From Ureibacillus endophyticus (GTDB lineage: Bacteria; Bacillota; Bacilli; Bacillales_A; Planococcaceae), in NCBI RefSeq assembly GCF_003628435.1, contig NZ_RBZN01000002.1:124001-188000 (forward strand): DNA of 64,000 nucleotides. The letters are read 5' to 3'. This document shows, in pieces, positions 8,418 through 17,230 of this stretch. Within the stretch, counting starts at the first letter, position 1. Each line of letters begins with the position of its first letter. The notes under the pieces are model-generated. The model saw nothing but the letters and a program-made list of their open reading frames with translations. It was not told the DNA's origin and made no database searches. The translations under genes were made by a program, and so were the position numbers.

Positions 8418-9866
8418 ATGAACGTCGGAATTTTGCAATTATCGAATATTAGTACAAATGCGCAATCATCAACCATTTCAAAGCAACCATCTAATAGCGG
8501 TAATTTTGGTGATATCTTTAGTCAAATTGCTAAAAAGGAAGAGGTTCTTCAAAAAAATCCTGAGAATGAGGAATTTGTAAATCTTGAAAAATTAGAAGAT
8601 TTATTAAATTCAACTACTATTGAGGAAGTACTTAATAAACTGGATATTTCACATCAAGATGGTATGGGTTTTAACGAAACTTTAATTAGTGATGTAATGG
8701 ACTCTAGTAATCTTGAAAAAGTATTAGAGGAAATAGCTCAAGATTACGGGTTACATAGTATAAGTGCATCTGAAAATGTTGAATTAATTGAAATTAATGA
8801 ATTGTTGAATATTGATAATCTTTTAAACGTTTTACAAATCAATTATGAGGAAATTATTAATGCTTTTGAAGAACTATTTGGTGTAGATCAAATTATATTA
8901 AGTGAAATTTGGGATTTAATTAATTTTGTTAATAATCAACCGCATGAATCGATAAGTAATAGTTTTATTAAAGGCTTAAATGGGGAACAAAATTTATCTC
9001 CACAAACGGTTCAACAATTATTGCATGTATTAAAAGTAATTGAAACAGTTGGTGCTAATTCTAATCTACCAAAAGAGCAACAAAATCAAATACTAAACTT
9101 GAAAGAAATGCTTCAAGTAATTTCTAAAGATTTAGAAGTGAAAAACAGTCAAGATAAAAACAAGACAAATAATAACTTATTCTTTAAAAAAGTAGTAAAT
9201 ATCAAACAACAGAGCGAACGAGCTAATGGAATTACTATTAATAGTGTAAAACTAAATGAAGTGTTGTTTAGTCAAAATCAGACCACGAATACTGAAAAGG
9301 TAATAACTTCACCCGTTAATCAAATGGTAGTAACTAATGAACAAAATGAAGAAAATACAAGTAATATGATAACACCAACACCATCAACAATGATAAGTTC
9401 TAAAACGGTTACAATCACATTACCTGTTGAAAAGTCTGCTCAAGCAGATGCATTTGTAAAAGAGTTTCAAAGTTTAATAAATCGAACACAATTGTCTAAC
9501 TCACAAGGTACAATGAAGCTTTTAGTTAAGCTATATCCTGAAAATTTAGGATCAATCCGTATAGAAATCCTACAGAAAGATGGAATGCTTTCTGCCAGAT
9601 TACTAGCTTCAACATCTCAAGCAAAAGAGTTATTAGATAGCCAAATACAACAATTAAAAACAACTTTTGCCCAACAAAATATTCAAATGGACCGCATTGA
9701 TATCGCTCAAAGTTTACAGGAAACAGACCGAAATTCTCGTGATCAAAGTTTATTTGGTAACATGTTTAAGCAACAACAATCAAGTCAAGAAGATAATGAA
9801 CAAGAGGAAAATAAACAAGAAGATTCTATGTCCTTCGAGGATTATTTATTAAATGAGGAGGTGTAA
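8418..9866 (+). CDS. fliK: FliK, hook-length control protein
   Basis: A 482-residue molecular ruler that measures hook length and switches export specificity through FlhB. The long N-terminal part is low complexity and rich in Asn, Gln and Glu. The conserved C-terminal Flg_hook domain is at about residues 345-435 (MKLLVKLYPENLGSIRIEI and the following LLDSQIQQLKTTF). AAGGAGGTG precedes ATG 8418 with good spacing. flgD follows within 3 bases. N-terminal divergence is normal for the family. Confidence 0.93.
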   Translation: MNVGILQLSNISTNAQSSTISKQPSNSGNFGDIFSQIAKKEEVLQKNPENEEFVNLEKLEDLLNSTTIEEVLNKLDISHQDGMGFNETLISDVMDSSNLEKVLEEIAQDYGLHSISASENVELIEINELLNIDNLLNVLQINYEEIINAFEELFGVDQIILSEIWDLINFVNNQPHESISNSFIKGLNGEQNLSPQTVQQLLHVLKVIETVGANSNLPKEQQNQILNLKEMLQVISKDLEVKNSQDKNKTNNNLFFKKVVNIKQQSERANGITINSVKLNEVLFSQNQTTNTEKVITSPVNQMVVTNEQNEENTSNMITPTPSTMISSKTVTITLPVEKSAQADAFVKEFQSLINRTQLSNSQGTMKLLVKLYPENLGSIRIEILQKDGMLSARLLASTSQAKELLDSQIQQLKTTFAQQNIQMDRIDIAQSLQETDRNSRDQSLFGNMFKQQQSSQEDNEQEENKQEDSMSFEDYLLNEEV

Positions 9867-9868
9867 AG

Positions 9869-10534
9869 ATGACTAGTACCAACGGGATTCCTAGTGATTA
9901 TTATTTATCAAACTACAAAAAAGCAGAGAAAAAGACAGGTACAAATGAACTGGGGAAAGATGCCTTTTTACAAATTTTAATTACTCAGTTACAAAATCAA
10001 GATCCAACACAACCAATGGATGATAAAGAATTTATTTCACAGATGGCTCAATTCTCTTCTTTAGAACAGATGCAAAATATGACAACAGCAATGGAGAAAT
10101 TATTAGAGTCACAACAACAAACACAATTAATGAATTATACTTCATTTATTGGTAAAGAAGTAAAATGGCACGAGCTAACTGAAAAATTGGATGAAAAAGG
10201 TAAACCTATCGTAAATGAAGGTACTGGAAAAATAAAAGAATTGAAGTTTGTAGATGGAGAACCTGTATTTATACTTGAAGATGGAAAGGAACTTAAACCT
10301 GGGAATATATCATCCGTACTAGATGGTTCAACTTCATCAAGTGATATAGCTACTGAAAATCCAATTGTGACAGCGAGTAAGTTAATCGGACAGAAAGTAG
10401 AATATGAATCTGATGGGAAGATAATACAAGGTTTTATTCAATCTGTTAAAATAAATAATGCTTTAATAGAGTATATTCTGAGTGATGGATTAACAACATT
10501 AACGAAAGATCAATTTGCATTAGTCAGTGAATAA
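9869..10534 (+). CDS. flgD: FlgD, hook cap scaffold protein
   Basis: A 221-residue protein that caps the growing hook. The N-terminal FlgD signature is clear (LGKDAFLQILITQLQNQDPTQP, then DKEFISQMAQFSSLEQM). The C-terminal part resembles the tudor-like/FLG-D domain and is longer than in B. subtilis. AGGAGGTG at the end of fliK provides the ribosome site. Position before the hook gene fits its role. Confidence 0.93.
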   Translation: MTSTNGIPSDYYLSNYKKAEKKTGTNELGKDAFLQILITQLQNQDPTQPMDDKEFISQMAQFSSLEQMQNMTTAMEKLLESQQQTQLMNYTSFIGKEVKWHELTEKLDEKGKPIVNEGTGKIKELKFVDGEPVFILEDGKELKPGNISSVLDGSTSSSDIATENPIVTASKLIGQKVEYESDGKIIQGFIQSVKINNALIEYILSDGLTTLTKDQFALVSE

Positions 10535-10549
10535 GGTTGGTGTATACAC

Positions 10550-10933
10550 ATGTATAGAATAGGAATTCAGCACGTGCCATTTCAACCTAAAGCAATACAA
10601 ACGAAGGTTAAGCCTAATCAATTAGATTTAACTCTCAAACAATCATTTACAGAACAATTGCAAAGGGCAACAAACGATCCTCAATTAAAGATTAGTAAAC
10701 ACGCAAATGAACGATTACTTGAGCGAAAAATCACTATCTCAGAGCAGGAATGGCAAATGGTAACGGATAAGGTAAATGAAGCTCGTTCTAAAGGAGTCAA
10801 TCAACCGTTAGTCTTGATGGATCAAGTAGCTTTGATTATAAGTGCCAAAAATTCAACAGTAATTACAGCGATGGAACGCACTGAGGCTAAAGAACAAATT
10901 TTCACAAATATTGATGGCACCATTGTGCTATAG
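10550..10933 (+). CDS. Small flagellar operon protein, TIGR02530-like
   Basis: A 127-residue hydrophilic protein whose core (about residues 35-115) carries the pattern ISKHANERLLERKITISE and a C-terminal NSTVITAMERTEAKEQIFTNIDG. From memory this matches the 'flagellar operon protein' family TIGR02530, found between flgD and flgE in many Firmicutes; no mechanism is established. B. subtilis lacks a copy at this point in the operon. It has no membrane segment or signal peptide. The family assignment is recollection; the coding call is firm. Confidence 0.8.
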   Translation: MYRIGIQHVPFQPKAIQTKVKPNQLDLTLKQSFTEQLQRATNDPQLKISKHANERLLERKITISEQEWQMVTDKVNEARSKGVNQPLVLMDQVALIISAKNSTVITAMERTEAKEQIFTNIDGTIVL

Positions 10934-11024
10934 GCAGGACCATTTTTGGATGCCTGGTGTTGCGGAATGAATGAAGTAACACGTAATTACAATAAAATTT
11001 CTATAGTGAAGGGAGAACATAACA

Positions 11025-12239
11025 ATGTTACGTTCAATGTATTCAGGTATTTCAGGCTTAAAAAATCATCAAACAAAATTAGACGTAATTGGTAACAACA
11101 TATCAAACGTAAATACTTACGGTTTCAAAAAAAGTCGTGTAGTTTTTAAAGATTTAATATCTCAATCAATTTCTGGTGCATCAGGTTCAACTGAAAATCG
11201 TGGTGGTATTAATTCCAAACAAATTGGTTTAGGTTCACAAATGGCAGCAATAGATACAATTCACGGAACAGGAGCACTACAAACTACATCTCGTACCCTC
11301 GATTTAGCAATTTCAGGTGATGGATTCTTCCAGGTCGCAGATAGCGCTGATGAATCAAAATTAGGCTTTTCGAATACTCAATATACACGTGCAGGAAACT
11401 TCTATATGGATGCCAATGGATATTTAGTAAATTCTGATGGCAAGTATCTTGTAGGTTATGATGCAGATACATTTTTGTTAAGTGGTGGAAAACGGTTGAA
11501 AGAAGATGGGACAGAATTAGATATTAATGCGACTACTCCACCTACACAAGAAGAGCTAAATGCAGCTTGGAGAATAGAAGAGGGGAAATTGGTTGTAGGT
11601 AATCCCGCTAAGAGTGTACAAGTTACATATAAAACTAAAAATTCTGATGTGGAAATTAATCTCGCGACAGGTTCTCTAACATTTAAAGATGATAATGGTA
11701 AAAGTTATACTATAACTGATACTGCCACTGGTGATATTGTTGACGAAAATGGTCAAGCTGTAACTGATAAAGTAACGTTTACACCTGCTCAATTTGATAC
11801 AGTATTTAAAAAAATAATATCACCAGAAGGTAAGGTAACATTTGAATCAGCATTAACCGAATTAAAACCTATAAAAATTCCTACTACTGCTCAAAGTATG
11901 TCGATTGGACAGGATGGTTCAATAAACTTTGTAGATAAAGATGGAGTTTTACTTTCAGCAGGTAAAATACAGTTAGCTAAATTCCCGAATACTGGTGGTC
12001 TTGAAAAGATAGGAAGTAATTATTACCAAAAAACAGCCAATTCTGGAGAACCGGTGTTTGGTTTTGCAACTGAATCTGGTATTGGTTCAATAGAATCTGG
12101 ATTCTTAGAAATGTCTAATGTCGATCTTTCTGAAGAATTTACTGAAATGATTGTTGCACAACGTGGTTTCCAGGCGAATTCCCGAATTATTACAACATCT
12201 GACCAAATTTTAGAAGAACTTGTAAATTTAAAACGTTAA
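11025..12239 (+). CDS. flgE: FlgE, flagellar hook protein
   Basis: A 404-residue hook subunit. The N terminus (MLRSMYSGISGLKNHQTKLD, then VIGNNISNVNTYGFKKSRV) and C terminus (EFTEMIVAQRGFQANSRI) are the conserved axial-protein helices. The middle (about 150-290) is an acidic, Thr-rich surface domain absent from the shorter B. subtilis hook protein of about 264 residues, so the hook surface should be bulkier here. AAGGGAGAA precedes the ATG. It is preceded by the FlgD scaffold gene and followed by swrD. Confidence 0.95.
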   Translation: MLRSMYSGISGLKNHQTKLDVIGNNISNVNTYGFKKSRVVFKDLISQSISGASGSTENRGGINSKQIGLGSQMAAIDTIHGTGALQTTSRTLDLAISGDGFFQVADSADESKLGFSNTQYTRAGNFYMDANGYLVNSDGKYLVGYDADTFLLSGGKRLKEDGTELDINATTPPTQEELNAAWRIEEGKLVVGNPAKSVQVTYKTKNSDVEINLATGSLTFKDDNGKSYTITDTATGDIVDENGQAVTDKVTFTPAQFDTVFKKIISPEGKVTFESALTELKPIKIPTTAQSMSIGQDGSINFVDKDGVLLSAGKIQLAKFPNTGGLEKIGSNYYQKTANSGEPVFGFATESGIGSIESGFLEMSNVDLSEEFTEMIVAQRGFQANSRIITTSDQILEELVNLKR

Positions 12240-12281
12240 TTTTATTATTAGTGTAGTGTAATAGATTAATAAATTCATTGT

Positions 12282-12329
12282 AAAGGAGGGTCGGGCCGGC
12301 TCTCGTATATATGACCCGGCCCTATTTCA
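12282..12329 (+). promoter_or_regulatory. Distant Shine-Dalgarno with GC-rich hairpin before swrD
   Basis: The only good ribosome site for swrD, AAAGGAGG at 12282-12289, is 40 bases from its ATG (12330). Between them GGGCCGG (12293-12299) can pair with CCGGCCC (12316-12322) over a 16-base loop. Folding this stem leaves 3 plus 7 unpaired bases, an effective spacing of about 10. No in-frame start lies between, because a TGA occurs in frame at 12312. The stem is not followed by a T-run, so a terminator is unlikely. Confidence 0.6.
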
Positions 12330-12554
12330 ATGATTGAGTTAACACGTTTAAATGGCAAACCATTTTCATTAAACGCATTATACATAGAAACCGTAGAATC
12401 TTTTCCGGACACAACGATCACTTTAACGAATGGTCGGAAATTTATTGTGTTAGAAAGTGAAGAAGAAGTTCGTAATAAGGTTGCTCTTTTTTATAAAAGT
12501 ATACATGTTTTGTCAAACCCGCACATTCGAGGTGATCAAAATGAAGAAGAATAA
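12330..12554 (+). CDS. swrD: SwrD (FlbD family), flagellar power/swarming protein
   Basis: A 74-residue protein starting [20 protein letters not shown], the FlbD/SwrD hallmark (LTRLNG-x-x-F-x-N). In B. subtilis SwrD raises flagellar motor power and is needed for swarming, apparently acting through the stators. The start is fixed by the family N terminus and an in-frame stop just upstream. Translation seems to rely on an unusually distant ribosome site. It overlaps the start of fliL by 14 bases. Confidence 0.92.
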   Translation: MIELTRLNGKPFSLNALYIETVESFPDTTITLTNGRKFIVLESEEEVRNKVALFYKSIHVLSNPHIRGDQNEEE

Positions 12555-12969
12555 ACTATTAACTATTATGCTTATTATTTTAATTACAATTACACTAATA
12601 GGCGTTGTGATTTTTGTACTATTAACTCAGTTTAATAAACAAAGTTCATCTCTTAAACCAACAATTGATGAAATTATTGAAGCATCGGTCGATGTTCCGG
12701 AAATTACAACTAACTTAGCAGACAATAACTTTGTTAAACTTACATTAAAAATTCAAACTGATAGTAAAAAAGCTGCAGAAGAGTTAACAAAACGTGATTT
12801 CCAAACAAATAATATTGTAATCCAAGAACTTTCTGAAATGACAGAAGAAGATTTACAAGGAAAGCAAGGAAAGATTTTATTTGAATCAACAATCAAATCA
12901 AAATTAAATGAATTGATGCAAGAGGGTGAAGTACAACAAGTTTACATAACCTCCTACATCATTCAATAA
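12541..12969 (+). CDS. fliL: FliL, flagellar basal body-associated stator protein
   Basis: A 142-residue single-pass membrane protein that surrounds or stabilises the stator units. A transmembrane helix occupies about residues 6-28, followed by an extracytoplasmic domain with the FliL pattern [18 protein letters not shown] and a C-terminal YITSYIIQ. The frame is open further upstream, but ATG 12541 is chosen because CGAGGTG precedes it and it gives the normal MKKNKLL start. It lies within the end of swrD. Confidence 0.93.
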   Translation: MKKNKLLTIMLIILITITLIGVVIFVLLTQFNKQSSSLKPTIDEIIEASVDVPEITTNLADNNFVKLTLKIQTDSKKAAEELTKRDFQTNNIVIQELSEMTEEDLQGKQGKILFESTIKSKLNELMQEGEVQQVYITSYIIQ

Positions 12970-12999
12970 ACGAAACATCTTGAAATGGGAGGTGGGCAA

Positions 13000-13995
13000 A
13001 TGGCTGGAGATGTTTTGTCCCAATCCGAAATTGATGCGCTGCTTTCAGCGATATCAACAGGGGAAATGTCCGCAGATGACATGAAAAAGGAAGATGAAAC
13101 GAAGAAAGTAAAAGTTTATGACTTTAAACGTGCTCTTCGCTTTTCAAAGGATCAAATCCGAAGTTTGACCCGTATACACGAAAATTTTGCTAGATTACTA
13201 ACAACATTCTTCTCAGCACAACTAAGGACTTATGTGCAGATTACAGTGGCATCAGTAGATCAAATTCCTTTTGAAGAATTTGTACGATCAATTCCTAATA
13301 TGACATTAATAAATGTATTTGAAGTACCACCGTTAGATGGTAATATTTTAATGGAGATTAATCCTAATATCGCATACTCGATGTTAGACCGATTAATGGG
13401 TGGTAGTGGAGCAAGTTATAATAATGTTGATAATTTAACAGAAATTGAACAAAAAATTATGACGAATTTGTTTGAAAGATCATTCGATAATCTCAGAGAA
13501 GCATGGGATACAATTGCAGAGATTGATCCGATGTTAGTAGAACTGGAAGTTAATCCTCAATTTTTACAAATGATTTCTCCAAATGAAACAGTTGTAGTTA
13601 TTTCACTGAATACAATAATTGGAGATACAACTGGTATGATCAATATTTGTATACCTCATGTTGTTCTTGAGCCAATTATTCATAATTTATCTGTTCAATA
13701 TTGGATGCAATCAAATACAAAAGAAGCAACTCCTGAACAATCAAAAGCATTAGAAACAAAAGTAAAACAAGCTCAATTGCCAGTAATTGCTGAACTAGGA
13801 ACGACTGATATTACAATTGAAGATTTCCTTTATTTATCTGTAGGGGATGTTATTCAATTAGACAAAAAAATTGATGATCCACTTATTTTGAAAGTTGGTG
13901 GATTGCCTAAATTTACTGTTCAACCTGGAAAGCTTAATAAAAAAATGGCAATCCAGATTATCGACCCTTTGAAAGGAGGAGACGAAGATGAGTGA
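13000..13995 (+). CDS. fliM: FliM, flagellar motor switch protein
   Basis: A 331-residue C-ring component that binds CheY-P and controls rotation. The N-terminal CheY-binding peptide is present (LSQSEIDALLSAI), followed by the CheC-like middle domain and a C-terminal SpoA/FliN domain (FLYLSVGDVIQLDKKIDDP). An upstream in-frame ATG at 12985 is part of the ribosome site GGGAGGTGGG, so ATG 13000 is the start. It overlaps fliY by 8 bases. Confidence 0.96.
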   Translation: MAGDVLSQSEIDALLSAISTGEMSADDMKKEDETKKVKVYDFKRALRFSKDQIRSLTRIHENFARLLTTFFSAQLRTYVQITVASVDQIPFEEFVRSIPNMTLINVFEVPPLDGNILMEINPNIAYSMLDRLMGGSGASYNNVDNLTEIEQKIMTNLFERSFDNLREAWDTIAEIDPMLVELEVNPQFLQMISPNETVVVISLNTIIGDTTGMINICIPHVVLEPIIHNLSVQYWMQSNTKEATPEQSKALETKVKQAQLPVIAELGTTDITIEDFLYLSVGDVIQLDKKIDDPLILKVGGLPKFTVQPGKLNKKMAIQIIDPLKGGDEDE

Positions 13996-15223
13996 TGATA
14001 TGCTCTCCCAAGAAGAAATTGAAGCTCTATTAAGGGGCGAGACGTTGGATGATAAGATCAACCAATTAGAAAACAACTCAAATAACGATGAAGAACCACG
14101 AGTAGAAGATTATCTTGACCCAATGGAACAAGATGCTTTAGGTGAGGTAGGAAATATTTCATTTGGTAGTTCAGCTACTGCCCTTTCTGCTCTTTTAGGT
14201 CAGAAAGTAGATATTACGACACCTGTAGTATCAATGATTAATCGAAATAAATTAGAAGAGGAATTTCCTCAGCCTTATGTTGCAATTCAAGTTGAATATA
14301 CAACTGGTTTATCCGGGGTAAATTTACTTGTTATTAAGCAAACTGATGCAGCGATTATTGCGGATTTAATGCTCGGTGGAGACGGTTTAAATCCCAATCC
14401 TGATTTAGGTGAGATTCATCTTAGTGCAGTTCAAGAAGCAATGAACCAAATGATGGGTTCAGCTGCAACTTCAATGTCAACAATTTTCAATAAAAAAGTA
14501 GATATTTCACCACCTTCAATTGATTTACTAAATATTTCTCAAAACGAAGGTAAAGATAGTATTCCTAATGATGATTTATTAGTAAAGGTTTCATTTAGAT
14601 TAAAAATTGGAGAGTTAATCGATTCTACAATAATGCAATTATTACCATTGGAGTTTGGTAAAAAGATTGTTAAATCATTACTAGGAGAGTCTGATGTTAC
14701 TCCATCATCACAAGCTCAACCAGTAGCACCTAGTCAACCGGCAACAGCAATACCACCAGTGCAACAAACTGTGCAACAGCCTGTACATCAGCAACCAATA
14801 CAACAAGTTCAACAGCAACCGGTATATCAACAACAGGCTGCAACAACGTATGCGGAACCACCAATATTTGCAATGCCGCAATATCAGACACCGCCACCAC
14901 CTGTTAATGTGCAACAGGCTCAATTTGCTTCCTTTGAGTCAACTAATATTTCTCAATCAGAAGCACGAAATTTAAATATGTTACTTGATATACCATTGCA
15001 GGTAACTGTAGAGCTAGGCAGAACTAAACATTCAGTAAAAGAGATTTTACAACTAGCATCAGGTTCTATAATAGAATTGGATAAACTTGCCGGCGAACCA
15101 GTTGATATTTTAGTAAATAGTCGACTGATTGCAAAGGGTGAGGTTGTTGTAATCGATGAAAATTTTGGTGTTCGTATTACCGATATTATCAGTAAAGCTG
15201 AACGTTTAAATAATTTACAATAG
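13988..15223 (+). CDS. fliY: FliY, switch protein and CheY-P phosphatase
   Basis: A 411-residue Firmicute switch protein combining a CheC-like phosphatase region and a C-terminal FliN domain. The N-terminal CheY-P binding peptide (LSQEEIEALLRGE) is followed by phosphatase helices containing DALGEVGNISFGSSATALS and HLSAVQEAMNQMMGSAATS. A Gln/Pro-rich linker at about residues 240-315 is longer than in B. subtilis FliY. The C-terminal SpoA domain (about 325-405) ends the protein. The linker differs in composition but the frame is continuous. Confidence 0.96.
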   Translation: MSDDMLSQEEIEALLRGETLDDKINQLENNSNNDEEPRVEDYLDPMEQDALGEVGNISFGSSATALSALLGQKVDITTPVVSMINRNKLEEEFPQPYVAIQVEYTTGLSGVNLLVIKQTDAAIIADLMLGGDGLNPNPDLGEIHLSAVQEAMNQMMGSAATSMSTIFNKKVDISPPSIDLLNISQNEGKDSIPNDDLLVKVSFRLKIGELIDSTIMQLLPLEFGKKIVKSLLGESDVTPSSQAQPVAPSQPATAIPPVQQTVQQPVHQQPIQQVQQQPVYQQQAATTYAEPPIFAMPQYQTPPPPVNVQQAQFASFESTNISQSEARNLNMLLDIPLQVTVELGRTKHSVKEILQLASGSIIELDKLAGEPVDILVNSRLIAKGEVVVIDENFGVRITDIISKAERLNNLQ

Positions 15224-15245
15224 TATTTAATTGGGGGAATCTACC

Positions 15246-15608
15246 ATGTCGAGAAGAATTTTAATAGTAGACGATGCTGCTTTTATGCGCATGATGATTA
15301 AAGATATACTTACAAAAAATGGTTACGATGTTGTAGGAGAAGCTGCAGATGGGTTACAAGCTGTGGAAAAATACAGTGAATTACGACCTGATTTAGTGAC
15401 AATGGATATTACAATGCCTGAAATGGATGGTATTGCAGCGTTAAAAGCTATTAAATCTACTGACCCTAGCGCTACTGTTATTATGTGTTCTGCAATGGGA
15501 CAACAAGCAATGGTGATTGATGCAATTCAAGCTGGAGCTAAAGATTTTATCGTAAAACCATTCCAAGCTGACCGAGTAATTGAAGCTATTCAAAAAGCAT
15601 TAGGTTGA
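15246..15608 (+). CDS. cheY: CheY, chemotaxis response regulator
   Basis: A 120-residue single-domain receiver. Asp9 and Asp10 form the acidic pocket, Asp54 (VTMDITMPEMDG) is the phosphoacceptor, and the Lys in DFIVKPFQ completes the active site. Phosphorylated CheY binds FliM and FliY. GGGGGAA precedes ATG 15246; an in-frame TTG at 15231 belongs to the ribosome site. The gene is next to its target fliM and its phosphatase fliY, as in B. subtilis. Confidence 0.97.
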   Translation: MSRRILIVDDAAFMRMMIKDILTKNGYDVVGEAADGLQAVEKYSELRPDLVTMDITMPEMDGIAALKAIKSTDPSATVIMCSAMGQQAMVIDAIQAGAKDFIVKPFQADRVIEAIQKALG

Positions 15609-15612
15609 TAAA

Positions 15613-16278
15613 ATGAAAATTAAAAAATTTGCAAGGTTTCGGTTTATTATTGCTTGTTTGGTTGCGCTTCTTTGCATTGCACCTATGAAATTTGTTAATG
15701 CAACTTCAAATAATAACCAAATGATCTCGAATGAGTGTTTGGAGAATCCGAGTGATTGCGAAGATATCCAACCTGCTGCTGACAGTGAACAATCGGCAGC
15801 GGTTGGATTAAATATGTGGGATTATATAAAAATGTTGTTTTCCCTATTATTCGTGTTAGCACTTCTAATCATTGTTTTAAAGTTTCTAAATAAAAGAAGT
15901 AGTAGCTATCAACAGAATCTTCTTGTGCGAAATATAGGTGGAATTACAGTTGGATCTCAAAAATCTGTACAAATTCTTCATGTCGGAGATACATTATATA
16001 TTGTAGGCGTTGGAGAAAATGTTCAATTATTAAAAGAAGTTAATGATCCAGATGAAGTCCAACAATTGCTTGAACAGTACAATGATAACCAAGCTTCTGT
16101 AAATACTACTCCTTATATATTTGATGTATTTAAAAAATTCAGTTCAAAAACATCAGTAGTGGAGAAAAATGAAAGTAAAACAGAATTTGGAGAAATGCTA
16201 AATAAAAGAATTTCGGATATAAAAAATGACAGAAAAAATGAATTGGAAAAATGGAAAGAAAAGGAGAGGGATAATTAA
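15613..16278 (+). CDS. fliO: FliO (FliZ), export gate assembly protein
   Basis: A 221-residue membrane protein corresponding to B. subtilis FliZ, the FliO counterpart that helps assemble the FliP ring. It has an N-terminal signal-like segment (about residues 10-30), a short acidic extracytoplasmic stretch with two Cys (SNECLENPSDCEDI), a transmembrane helix (about 70-90) and a FliO domain (VGSQKSVQILHVGDTLYIVGV). The charged C-terminal tail overlaps the fliP start by one base. Confidence 0.92.
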   Translation: MKIKKFARFRFIIACLVALLCIAPMKFVNATSNNNQMISNECLENPSDCEDIQPAADSEQSAAVGLNMWDYIKMLFSLLFVLALLIIVLKFLNKRSSSYQQNLLVRNIGGITVGSQKSVQILHVGDTLYIVGVGENVQLLKEVNDPDEVQQLLEQYNDNQASVNTTPYIFDVFKKFSSKTSVVEKNESKTEFGEMLNKRISDIKNDRKNELEKWKEKERDN

Positions 16279-16943
16279 TGGAAGATTTTATCTCACTCTT
16301 TTCTCAAAATGATCCTACCAATGTTTCCACTTCTGTTAAGTTACTTTTATTATTAACAGTACTTTCATTGGCACCAAGTATTTTAATTCTAATGACATGC
16401 TTTGCAAGAATTGTTATCGTTTTGTCTTTTACAAGGACAGCTCTTGCAACAAATCAGATGCCTCCAAATCAGGTTATTATTGGACTAGCTTTATTTTTAA
16501 CTTTTTTTATTATGGCACCAACTTTTCAACAGGTAAATGAAAAAGCTTTACAACCACTATTCGATGAGGAAATAGGTTTAGAGGAAGCGTATGATCGGGC
16601 AGCAAAACCATTTAAAGAATTTATGGCACAACATACGAGACAAAAGGATTTAGAGTTATTTATCAATTACAACCAAGCCGAAAGACCGGCATCAATAGAA
16701 GAAATTCCATTAACAATGCTTGTACCTGCTTTTGCATTAAGCGAAATTAAAACAGCCTTCCAAATGGGATTTATGATTTTTATTCCATTCTTAATAATTG
16801 ATATGGTTGTTGCAAGTGTACTAATGTCGATGGGTATGATGATGTTGCCTCCAGTAATGGTGTCTTTACCGTTTAAAATATTATTATTTGTATTAGTTGA
16901 TGGATGGTATTTAGTAATAAAATCATTACTTCAAAGTTTTTAG
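16278..16943 (+). CDS. fliP: FliP, export gate core protein
   Basis: A 221-residue integral membrane protein forming the core of the export gate with FliQ and FliR. Signature motifs are ILMTCFARIVIVLSFTRTA and ALSEIKTAFQMGFMIFIPF, with four membrane segments. B. subtilis-type FliP lacks a long cleaved signal peptide, and that is so here. It begins at the ATG overlapping the fliO stop codon and lies 13 bases before fliQ. Confidence 0.96.
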   Translation: MEDFISLFSQNDPTNVSTSVKLLLLLTVLSLAPSILILMTCFARIVIVLSFTRTALATNQMPPNQVIIGLALFLTFFIMAPTFQQVNEKALQPLFDEEIGLEEAYDRAAKPFKEFMAQHTRQKDLELFINYNQAERPASIEEIPLTMLVPAFALSEIKTAFQMGFMIFIPFLIIDMVVASVLMSMGMMMLPPVMVSLPFKILLFVLVDGWYLVIKSLLQSF

Positions 16944-16956
16944 GGGATGATACAAA

Positions 16957-17226
16957 ATGAGCCAAGAAATGGTTATTTCAATCGCAGAAAGAGCAGTTTG
17001 GATTGTTCTGATTGTTTCAGGGCCATTACTACTTGTTGCTCTTGTAACAGGTCTTTTAGTCAGTATATTTCAAGCAACGACTTCCATTCAAGAACAAACA
17101 TTGGCATTTGTACCGAAAATAATCGCAGTTTTTGTTGCGCTTATCTTTTTCGCGCCGTTTATGATTTCACAATTGATTGATTATGTATCAGATATTCTAA
17201 GTAATTTGACTCGGTTTATCGGGTGA
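16957..17226 (+). CDS. fliQ: FliQ, export gate protein
   Basis: An 89-residue protein with two transmembrane helices and the family motif VSIFQATTSIQEQTLAFVPK. FliQ packs around the FliP-FliR core of the type III export gate. GGGGATGA lies ahead of ATG 16957. A longer shifted frame over the same DNA is not coding. fliR starts 4 bases after the stop codon. Confidence 0.95.
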   Translation: MSQEMVISIAERAVWIVLIVSGPLLLVALVTGLLVSIFQATTSIQEQTLAFVPKIIAVFVALIFFAPFMISQLIDYVSDILSNLTRFIG

Positions 17227-17230
17227 TTAA

